NCBI GenBank assembly: GCA_934271275.1
Contig: CAKQRD010000004.1
Coordinates: 1 to 64,000 of the forward strand
From: an uncultured Clostridia bacterium
GTDB taxonomy: Bacteria > Bacillota > Clostridia > Christensenellales > Borkfalkiaceae
Reading direction: 5' to 3'
Length of the DNA: 64,000 bases
How positions within the stretch are numbered: the stretch's first letter is position 1; every line of letters begins with the position of its first letter. Shown here in pieces: positions 33,303 to 40,330 of this stretch. The position numbers and the translations under genes are program-made. The notes under the pieces were generated by a model that was not told the origin of the DNA, ran no database searches, and was given only the letters and a program-made list of their open reading frames with translations.

Positions 33303-33343
33303 AAAACCTCGGAATTGTGAAAAATTCACCTTTCCGAGGTTTT
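33303..33343. terminator. Bidirectional terminator between hpt and yitT
   Basis: AAAACCTCGGAA (33303-33314) and TTCCGAGGTTTT (33332-33343) form a 12-bp stem, with T-runs on both strands. Confidence 0.8.
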
Positions 33344-33391
33344 GTTTTGAGTTTTTTATTTTAAGCCTTTCGTTTTGCGACCTCAAAAAAA

Positions 33392-34288
33392 CTATTTAAC
33401 CTTTACGAAATGCCCGACCGTTTCGTCCACCGTTTCTATAAAAGCAAACGTTCCCGTATAATTTTTGAGAATGTTTTTAAATTCGACTACCTGATGCTTA
33501 TTCACAACGCAGATTAGCACGTCTTTTTCGTTGCCGCTGTATATGCCTTTGCCGACGACTCTCGTCGCGCTGTGGCGAAGCTTTTCCAGAATCTCTTTTT
33601 CGAGCGCGTCTCTGTGCGGGGTGATGATAAGAAATTTATACGCGGTTTTTTGTCCGCGAAGTATCGCGTTCCCCACGAAGCTCGACATAAAACAATATAA
33701 TACGCACAGGCACACGGGCTTATAATCGTATATAAACGTGCCGTCCTCGCCCGTTTTCGCGTATACGAAAAACGAAATTACGGCAACGATCGCGTTCATC
33801 GCGAAGGTCACCCAGAAAAAGTTCAGAAGCGGACGCTTGCGGCTGACGTACTTCGCTATTATGTCCGTGCCGCCCGTAGAAGCGTTTGCGCGGAAGCATA
33901 TTCCGTATACCAGCCCGCCTATCATTCCCGCGATAAGGCAGGGATAAATAGTGTCTATTCCGTGCGCGTCGTACTGAAATTTTTTGAGAAATTCTGCGCC
34001 GTAAAACCATATATACGAAAACGAATACACCACGCAGAACGCGAGCGATTTCAACGCGAAATCTTTATCTATCAGAAAGAACGCAAGTATACAGAGAGGC
34101 ACGTTCACGATAAGCGAAAAGTAACCGATGCTGAACCCGCATTTATACTGAATCATCGTCGCCACGCCGTTTATTCCCGCCGGCGCGAAATCGTTTTTAA
34201 CGACGAACAAAACGTACATAAGCGCAAGCAGCAGCGCGCATATACATATTTTAACATAATCGAAAATTATCGTCTTTTTGTTTAGCAT
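33392..34288 (-). CDS. YitT-family membrane protein (DUF2179)
   Basis: A 298-residue protein. Five or six membrane helices (CICALLLALMYVLFVV, GYFSLIVNVPLCILAFFLID, and others) include the family motif GLVYGICFRANASTGGTDII. They are followed by a cytoplasmic DUF2179 domain (KFLIITPHRDALEKEILEKL, ...GIYSGNEKDVLICVVNKHQV). The family is widespread in Bacillota with no settled biochemical function. It is downstream of the aroB/aroA-like pair on the same strand with a 25-nt gap, so it may share their transcript. Confidence 0.9.
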   Translation of the reverse strand: MLNKKTIIFDYVKICICALLLALMYVLFVVKNDFAPAGINGVATMIQYKCGFSIGYFSLIVNVPLCILAFFLIDKDFALKSLAFCVVYSFSYIWFYGAEFLKKFQYDAHGIDTIYPCLIAGMIGGLVYGICFRANASTGGTDIIAKYVSRKRPLLNFFWVTFAMNAIVAVISFFVYAKTGEDGTFIYDYKPVCLCVLYCFMSSFVGNAILRGQKTAYKFLIITPHRDALEKEILEKLRHSATRVVGKGIYSGNEKDVLICVVNKHQVVEFKNILKNYTGTFAFIETVDETVGHFVKVK

Positions 34289-34313
34289 AAACTCACTATT
34301 TCCCTCCGCGTTT

Positions 34314-35546
34314 TTACAGCGACTCTATCCTCGCGCCGAGCCTTATAAGCTCGTTGAAAAATTCGGGATATTCTTTGTTTGCGGCTTCTGCGGAAAGAAG
34401 CACCGTGGGCTTTTTCGCATTAAGCGCGGCAATAGCCGTCGCCGCCGCTATTCTCGGATCGCCGAAGCCGTCCGTATACACGCCGCCGACAAGTCCGCCC
34501 GTGCCGATTATTTTATATCCGTCTTCGGTAGTTTCCGCTTTTCCGCCCATTTTTATTACGTTGCTTACGAAAGCCTTTTCGCGTTCGCCGTCTTTACCCT
34601 TTGCAAACGCTTTCGTCAGAACCGTTTCCGTGCCGACCTTTCCGTAAGCCGCGCAAACCGCTGCAAACGGCGCGACCGCCGTCATTCCCTTAAAAGATAC
34701 CGTGCCGCCTTCTATACAACGGCAAAGCGTTTCGTAAACGTCCGTCCCGCCCTCTTTTTCCGCAAGGTTTTCTACCGTTATATCTCCGCCCAGAGCCTTC
34801 GCCGCAAAAAACGGCGCGGCAGACTGCTCCTCGCCTTTTATTTCAAATTCTTTCGGGAACGAAAAACGTTTTCCCGTTTCCGCCGCCCCGCCGAAGTCGA
34901 AAATTCCGCCCTCTGTCTTTACGACCGAGCCGTTTATTTCCGCCTTTCCGCCGCATTCGCATAAAAGCTTTAAGCACGCCGCGACGTGCTTCGATAAAGC
35001 CGCCTTTTCGGTAAGCCGCAACTCGCCGCCGTCCGCGGTCATCGCAAGTGCGAATATAAGTCCGTCTATAAAGGTCGGCTGTATTTCATCACCGAGGTCG
35101 TATATGCCGCCTTTAAGCTTCCCCGTCAGCACCGCGGGCAATCTTTCGCCCGTCAATATAACGCCTTTAAGGCTTTCCGTCAGGTCCTTTACCACACGAC
35201 GGAACGCGCCGTTATCGCCGGTTAAATCCACTCTTTTGAACGCCGCGGTTATCGGCGGGAGCAAAAACCTTAACGCCGCCGCGCCCGAACCGACCGAAAT
35301 ATCCGCGTTTTCCGCAAACTCCGACTTCGGCCTGACGGTATAAACCGAGCCGTTTCTCGTAACTTCCGCAAAGGTCGCGGACAAAATCTCTTTCGCCGCG
35401 AAAATCTCCGCCGAACGGTTATTGAATTTTAAGGAAACTTCCCCGCCCGACAGCGAAGCCGCAAGCATTGCCCGAAGAGCCGCGCCCTTCGGCGCATAGC
35501 CCTCCGTTCTTCCCGAAAGGCGCGAGGGATATATCCTAACGTCCAA
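34314..35546 (-). CDS. aroA: Divergent EPSP synthase-like protein (AroA family)
   Basis: A 410-residue protein with the two-domain EPSPS repeat pattern. It is shorter than usual (about 425-440) and altered at key positions. The substrate lysine and arginine of the first motif survive (APKGAALRAM). The aspartate of the 'PDxxP' base motif appears lost (KGMTAVAPFAAV), KESDR reads KDGER, and DHR reads DPR. Canonical enzymes make 5-enolpyruvylshikimate-3-phosphate. Catalysis here is uncertain. It overlaps the aroB-like gene by 11 nt. Confidence 0.72.
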   Translation of the reverse strand: MDVRIYPSRLSGRTEGYAPKGAALRAMLAASLSGGEVSLKFNNRSAEIFAAKEILSATFAEVTRNGSVYTVRPKSEFAENADISVGSGAAALRFLLPPITAAFKRVDLTGDNGAFRRVVKDLTESLKGVILTGERLPAVLTGKLKGGIYDLGDEIQPTFIDGLIFALAMTADGGELRLTEKAALSKHVAACLKLLCECGGKAEINGSVVKTEGGIFDFGGAAETGKRFSFPKEFEIKGEEQSAAPFFAAKALGGDITVENLAEKEGGTDVYETLCRCIEGGTVSFKGMTAVAPFAAVCAAYGKVGTETVLTKAFAKGKDGEREKAFVSNVIKMGGKAETTEDGYKIIGTGGLVGGVYTDGFGDPRIAAATAIAALNAKKPTVLLSAEAANKEYPEFFNELIRLGARIESL

Positions 35547-36573
35547 GTTCGACCTCCGAAAGCGCGGCGTAATCGAATTTCTTCACCGCGCACGAGCCTG
35601 TTTGTTTTATTATAACGAATTCGAGTCCGTCTTTTCTGACCTTTTCGTCCGAAAGAACGTAATCGAGTACGTCTTGCTTTTTAACGCCGACCTCGTATTT
35701 TACGCCGAGTCTGTCGTAAACCTCGGTAATTCTCGCCGCGATGCCGAGGCACTCGCCGAGAGCTTCCGACACCTCCGCCGCGATAAGAGTGCCGAGCGCG
35801 AGAGCTTCGCCCTCCGTCGCAAGGTAATGCGACACTATGCGTACGGCTTTTATAAACGGTTCGCCGAGCTGTAAATTTTTACTCTTAAACAGCGAGAACG
35901 GAAATTCCGCCTTTTCCGCCGCCTTGATTTTAAGCGCGGAACAAATCCCCTCTTCTATCGTGAACGCGTCCGTACTCATCATATCGAACACGCGCCTGTC
36001 GCCGACGAGCGCGCTTCTTATGATTTCCGCCATTCCGTGCGAATACGGATCGTGTTCCAAGGTCTTTATGAATTCGGTGTCGCAGAAAACGGCTTTCGGA
36101 TAGTTTGTCGCGGACAGAAGATTTTCTCTGCCCAGAAAGTCCACGCCGACCTCGCCGCCGATGCAAGAGCCGCTCATCGCGAAAAGCGTCGTCGGAACGT
36201 TGACGTACGGCACGCCGCCTTTATACACCGCCGCCGCAAACCCCGCGAGCGACGAAGCCGTGCCGCCGCCGAGAGCGACTATAAGGTCGTTTTCGCCCAT
36301 ATCGAGTTCTGTCATAAGAATAAGGAGCTTATCGAATATGTATTTCGTTTTGCCGTTTTCGGTTGCGGAATAAACGAAGGTAAAAACCGTGAGATTATCG
36401 TTCCCGAGAGATTTTTTAACGCTTTGCCCGTATAGCTTGCACACGGCGTCGTCCGAAATTATAAGCACTTTTTCGGCTTTTTCCGCCGCAAGGCAAAGAA
36501 AGTCTTTCGCCCCGGAAGCTATCGCCGCTCCGAACGCGGGTTTTACTCTCACTTTTACCGATCTTACATTCAT
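35536..36573 (-). CDS. aroB: Divergent 3-dehydroquinate synthase-like protein (AroB family)
   Basis: A 345-residue protein. The fold signature is clear: DLIVALGGGTASSLAGFAAA, VYKGGVPYVNVPTTLFAM and NYPKAVFCDTEFIKTL, then GMAEIIRSALVGD. Several catalytic residues differ from the family. 'VDSSVGGK' reads SGSCIGGE. The metal-binding 'GHxxGH' reads LGEPFIK and 'HGEA' reads EGEA, so both metal histidines are replaced; only the Glu of AEIIR remains. It is likely inactive as DHQ synthase or changed in function. First gene of an operon with the aroA-like gene, from a clear promoter. Confidence 0.75.
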   Translation of the reverse strand: MNVRSVKVRVKPAFGAAIASGAKDFLCLAAEKAEKVLIISDDAVCKLYGQSVKKSLGNDNLTVFTFVYSATENGKTKYIFDKLLILMTELDMGENDLIVALGGGTASSLAGFAAAVYKGGVPYVNVPTTLFAMSGSCIGGEVGVDFLGRENLLSATNYPKAVFCDTEFIKTLEHDPYSHGMAEIIRSALVGDRRVFDMMSTDAFTIEEGICSALKIKAAEKAEFPFSLFKSKNLQLGEPFIKAVRIVSHYLATEGEALALGTLIAAEVSEALGECLGIAARITEVYDRLGVKYEVGVKKQDVLDYVLSDEKVRKDGLEFVIIKQTGSCAVKKFDYAALSEVELGR

Positions 36574-36634
36574 TTTTCGTCTGTACTCCTCTTCTAAATC
36601 GTCGCGTAAGAACGCGTAAATTCCTTATATAATA

Positions 36635-36663
36635 ATGATAGGTTAAAATTTCGGTTTTGTCAA
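36635..36663 (-). promoter_or_regulatory. Promoter of the aroB/aroA-like operon
   Basis: Minus strand TTGACA (36658-36663), 17-bp spacer, TATCAT (36635-36640), about 62 bp upstream of the first start. Confidence 0.7.
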
Positions 36664-36705
36664 TAGTTTTAGCTAAAATAAATATCCCGTGGCGGCGCGT
36701 TTCGC

Positions 36706-36734
36706 TTGATAAAATTTTCGGGACGGTGTATACT
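36706..36734 (+). promoter_or_regulatory. Promoter of the ybaK-like gene
   Basis: TTGATA (36706-36711), 17-bp spacer, TATACT (36729-36734). ATG is at 36778. Confidence 0.65.
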
Positions 36735-36777
36735 TATTGCGGTTTGAAAGTTATCGCCACTAAACGGAGATATTTTT

Positions 36778-37251
36778 ATGAAAGAAGATAAAACCAACGT
36801 TATGCGCCTTTTAGACGCGCACAAAATCGCTTATACCCCTCTCGACTACACAGAAAGCGGGGCGATTTCCGGCGTGGACGCGGCAAGGGCTTTGGGGCTT
36901 GACGAAAATATCGTTTTCAAAACGCTCGTAACCGTCGGGAAAAGCGGCAGGCACTACGTTTTCGATATTCCCGTCGCGGAGGAGCTGAACCTTAAAAAAG
37001 CCGCCGCAGCCGTGGGCGAGAAAAATATAGAAATGATTAAGTCGAAGGAGCTTTTGCCGCTCACGGGATATATTCACGGCGGCTGCTCCCCGATAGGTAT
37101 GAAAAAGTTTTTTACCACGACCTTCCACTCTTCCGCAAGCGAGCTTTCCGACATAGTGTTTTCGGCGGGAAGAATAGGGAGATTCGTTAAAATAAGGTTT
37201 TCCGACCTGCAAAAAATTATAGAATTCTCCGTCGCCGACCTCTGCGATTAG
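36778..37251 (+). CDS. ybaK: Cys-tRNA(Pro)/Cys-tRNA(Cys) deacylase YbaK
   Basis: A 157-residue protein of the YbaK subgroup: TNVMRLLDAHKIAYTPLDYT, GVDAARALGLDENIVFKTLV with the conserved FKTL, KKAAAAVGEKNIEMI, and the GYIHGGCSPIGMKK loop. It removes mischarged cysteine from tRNA-Pro. Monocistronic with its own promoter, divergent from the aroB-like gene. Confidence 0.92.
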   Translation: MKEDKTNVMRLLDAHKIAYTPLDYTESGAISGVDAARALGLDENIVFKTLVTVGKSGRHYVFDIPVAEELNLKKAAAAVGEKNIEMIKSKELLPLTGYIHGGCSPIGMKKFFTTTFHSSASELSDIVFSAGRIGRFVKIRFSDLQKIIEFSVADLCD

Positions 37252-37398
37252 CGGGGGCGTTTTTTCGGCGAACAAGCGGGCGGCAAACGGGCGCGGCGGA
37301 CAAGCGGGCGCGCGGCAGGAGGCGTAGCAGACATGCGCGGATATTCTAAACGGCGGACGCGGCGATACAGCGCGGCGATTAAACAACGGGCGTAAATT

Positions 37399-38265
37399 AT
37401 GCGAAAAGAAATCAAAAGCGAATTTAAGAAAGGGCTTCACGACGGGTTTCCTTTGGGACTCGGCTATCTTTCCGTGTCTTTTGCGTTCGGCGTGCAGGCG
37501 AGCCTTTTGGGCGTACCCGTTCTCATCACACTCCTGATTTCGATGACCAACCTTACCTCTGCGGGACAGCTTGCGGGGGTTTCCGTCGTTGCGGCGGCGG
37601 GTTCGGTTATAGAGCTTATTTTAATTCAGCTCGTCATAAATTCGCGGTATTTTCTTATGAGCCTTACGTTAACTCAAAAGCTGGACGATTCGTTCACCTT
37701 CCCGAAAAGGCTTCTGACGGCGACTTTCATAACCGACGAAATATTCGCCGTTGCGGCGGCAAAGCCGTATAAAATAAACGTTAAATATTTCGCAGGACTT
37801 TCGGTTCTCCCCTATATCGGTTGGGCTTTGGGAACTCTCTTCGGAGCGCTCGCGGGAGACGTGCTTCCGCAAAGAATAAGGCTCGCGCTCGGCATCGCGC
37901 TTTACGCGATGTTCCTTGCGATTATAGTTCCGCCCGCAAAAAAGAGCCGCGGCGTGGCGTTCACCGTGGCGATCGCGATAGTCCTTTCGTGTATCCTTAA
38001 ATACGTTCCTTACCTTAACCGCATTTCGGAAGGCTTCGCCCTCATTATCGGCGCGGTTATCTCTTCCTTCGTAGCGGCGGCAATCTTCCCCGTTTACAAG
38101 AAAAAAGAGGTTACGGCGTGCGATACTTTAAACGACGAGAACGCGCAAAACGCCGACTTCGCAGACGGTTTTTCCTCGGGCAACAACGCGGCAACTTCCG
38201 CAAACAACGAGAACACGCAAAACGCGGACAATTCTGGCGAGACAAATGAAAAGGAGGGCGAGTAA
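37399..38265 (+). CDS. azlC: AzlC-family branched-chain amino acid exporter, large subunit
   Basis: A 288-residue membrane protein: GFPLGLGYLSVSFAFGVQAS near the start, MTNLTSAGQLAGVSVVAAAG, SRYFLMSLTLTQKLDDSF and YIGWALGTLFGALAGDVLP are AzlC hallmarks. A 45-residue Asn/Ala/Glu-rich tail after the last helix is not part of the family. AzlC works with AzlD to export branched-chain amino acids. The stop and the azlD start are adjacent. Confidence 0.92.
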   Translation: MRKEIKSEFKKGLHDGFPLGLGYLSVSFAFGVQASLLGVPVLITLLISMTNLTSAGQLAGVSVVAAAGSVIELILIQLVINSRYFLMSLTLTQKLDDSFTFPKRLLTATFITDEIFAVAAAKPYKINVKYFAGLSVLPYIGWALGTLFGALAGDVLPQRIRLALGIALYAMFLAIIVPPAKKSRGVAFTVAIAIVLSCILKYVPYLNRISEGFALIIGAVISSFVAAAIFPVYKKKEVTACDTLNDENAQNADFADGFSSGNNAATSANNENTQNADNSGETNEKEGE

Positions 38266-38577
38266 ATGTCAAAAGAGCTTTATATGGTGCTTCTCGTTCT
38301 CGCGATGGCGGCTGTGACCTACGTTATCCGCGCGATACCGTTCGCGTTTTTCAGAAAAAAAATAAAATCGAGGTACATTCTGAACGTTTTATACTACGTT
38401 CCGTACGCGGTGCTTGCGGCGATGACCTTCCCCGCGATTTTCTACTGCACGGGCAATATTTACACCGCCCTCGTCGGCACGGCGGTAGCCTTGATCGTAT
38501 CGTTTATAAAAGGCTCTATGCTCCTCGTCGCGGTGCTTTCCTCCGTCGCGGTTTTTATCGCGAGCTTTATATTTTAA
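38266..38577 (+). CDS. azlD: AzlD-family branched-chain amino acid exporter, small subunit
   Basis: A 103-residue protein with three or four membrane helices and the family motif VTYVIRAIPFAFFRKKIKSR, then YVPYAVLAAMTFPAIFY. It begins directly after azlC, the standard AzlCD pair. Confidence 0.9.
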   Translation: MSKELYMVLLVLAMAAVTYVIRAIPFAFFRKKIKSRYILNVLYYVPYAVLAAMTFPAIFYCTGNIYTALVGTAVALIVSFIKGSMLLVAVLSSVAVFIASFIF

Positions 38578-38683
38578 TTCCGCAAATTATCCCACGAAAG
38601 CTCCGTTAAGCTTGATTTTACCGAAATTTTAACGATTTGATCGGATTTGAAAATTCCGTCCCTTGATTGCGGGCGGTTTTTTG

Positions 38684-38712
38684 TTGCTTAAAATAAAAAT
38701 TCGAGGTATAAT
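38684..38712 (+). promoter_or_regulatory. Promoter of the dehydratase-activase operon
   Basis: TTGCTT (38684-38689), 17-bp spacer, perfect TATAAT (38707-38712), 79 bp before the first start. Confidence 0.65.
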
Positions 38713-38791
38713 GTTTCGTGGAATATTATGCGCGGAAAACGGCGCGGTTTTTGAGAGGCGTTTTTAATTTCGTTCCCTGCGAGGAAAACTT

Positions 38792-40330
38792 ATGACGGAT
38801 TTTACCAAAAAAATGAAAAAAGAGTACACTATACTCTGCCCCGACTTTTTCCCCACCCATATGGATTTGTTCGAGGCTATTTTCCGCAAAAACGGCTATA
38901 AGCTCACAATCGTCCGCGACGAGGGCGAAGAGGTTATAAGAACCGGTCTTAAATACGTTCACAACGATATGTGTTACCCCGCCATTTGCTCGATAGGTCA
39001 GCTCATTTACGCGCTTAATTCGGGCAAATACGACGTGCATAAAACCGCGCTCATTTTCTTTCAGACGGGCGGCGGGTGCAGGGCTTCCAACTATATTTTC
39101 CTTTTGAGAAAGGCTCTCGAAGAGCTTAACCTCGGGTTCGTTCCCGTCATTTCGGTGAGCTTTACGGGGCTTGAAAAATACAGCGGCTTTAAGATTACCC
39201 CGCTTATGATTCGCCAAGCCTTCGCCACTATCGTTTACGGCGATATGCTGCTGCTTTTAAAAAATCAGGTCGCTCCGTACGAGCTTACCGCGGGCGACGC
39301 CGATAACGCGGTAAAGCTCTGGATAAAAACCCTTTCGGAAGCGTTTCTAAAAGGTCGCGGATACAAGAAAAACGAGGTCAAAACCAACCTCGCGCTTATG
39401 GCGGACAGCTTTGCCGCTATCCCCGTTTCGGATAAAAAACTGATAAAAGTCGGCATCGTCGGCGAAATTTACGTTAAATATTCCTCTTTCGCTAACCGTG
39501 GGTTAGAGCGGCTTTTATCCCGCGAAGGGTGCGAATATATGATTCCCGGAGTTACGGGCTTTTTGCAATATTGCGCGGCGAACTTCTCTACCGACCACGA
39601 TTACTACGGCGGAAGCTTTATAAAATACTTCGTCGGAAGAACCGCCGAAAAAATTCTCGAACGCTACGAGGGTTACGTCGAAGCAGCTCTCTCGCCTTAT
39701 CCCCGTTTCGTCGCGCCGCTCCCGTTTGAACGGGTTAAACGGCTTGCGGAAAAGGTTATCGACCGCGGCGTTAAAATGGGCGAAGGCTGGCTTCTCCCCG
39801 CGGAGATCGCGGAGCTTATAGAAAAGGGCTACGACAACGTGGTATGCGTTCAGCCGTTCGGGTGTCTGCCTAACCATATCGTCGCAAAAGGCACGATAAG
39901 AAGAATCCGCGAGCTTTATCCCGAAGCGAACGTTTTTCCCGTCGATTACGACGCGGGAGCTTCAGCCGTCAATCAGGAAAACAGAATAAAACTTATGCTT
40001 TCCATTGCGAGAGAAAACGCCGCCAAAAAGGAAGACCGCGATACGGTTCGCTTCGTTGCGGAAAGACTTGCGGCGGTCACCGACGGCACGGTGAACGCGG
40101 ACAGCTTTAAGAACGCCGATACTTTGAACGCCGCGGGAGGCAACGCAGACGACAAAGCGGGCGCGGGGGGCAACGGCGTGACCGTTGACGGCGTGACTGT
40201 TGACGACGCACCCCACGAGTCTGCCGCGGCGACGAAGCTTTACGGCGAAACGAACGGCGCGGACGGTTCTCAAAACGGCGCGGCAAGCTTAGCCGCGAAT
40301 AGCGATAAAACGCGCGGGGAGGCGGTATGA
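38792..40330 (+). CDS. Acyl-CoA dehydratase activase-related protein, C-terminal part of a split protein
   Basis: A 512-residue protein of the 2-hydroxyacyl-CoA dehydratase-like fold found at the C-terminus of the roughly 1,400-residue activase proteins of Clostridia. Visible parts: HNDMCYPAICSIGQLIYALN, IFFQTGGGCRASNYIFLLRK, and VCVQPFGCLPNHIVAKGTIR with cysteines suited to an Fe-S site. A low-complexity tail (about 440-512, Ala/Asp/Gly/Thr) follows the domain. It overlaps the next gene by 4 nt. In many genomes the two are one polypeptide in the reverse order. Confidence 0.82.
   Translation: MTDFTKKMKKEYTILCPDFFPTHMDLFEAIFRKNGYKLTIVRDEGEEVIRTGLKYVHNDMCYPAICSIGQLIYALNSGKYDVHKTALIFFQTGGGCRASNYIFLLRKALEELNLGFVPVISVSFTGLEKYSGFKITPLMIRQAFATIVYGDMLLLLKNQVAPYELTAGDADNAVKLWIKTLSEAFLKGRGYKKNEVKTNLALMADSFAAIPVSDKKLIKVGIVGEIYVKYSSFANRGLERLLSREGCEYMIPGVTGFLQYCAANFSTDHDYYGGSFIKYFVGRTAEKILERYEGYVEAALSPYPRFVAPLPFERVKRLAEKVIDRGVKMGEGWLLPAEIAELIEKGYDNVVCVQPFGCLPNHIVAKGTIRRIRELYPEANVFPVDYDAGASAVNQENRIKLMLSIARENAAKKEDRDTVRFVAERLAAVTDGTVNADSFKNADTLNAAGGNADDKAGAGGNGVTVDGVTVDDAPHESAAATKLYGETNGADGSQNGAASLAANSDKTRGEAV

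Noticed and set aside
37252..37398. T-box or riboswitch before azlC
   Set aside because: The region is GC-rich and lacks a specifier loop, T-box sequence or clear terminator/antiterminator pair.
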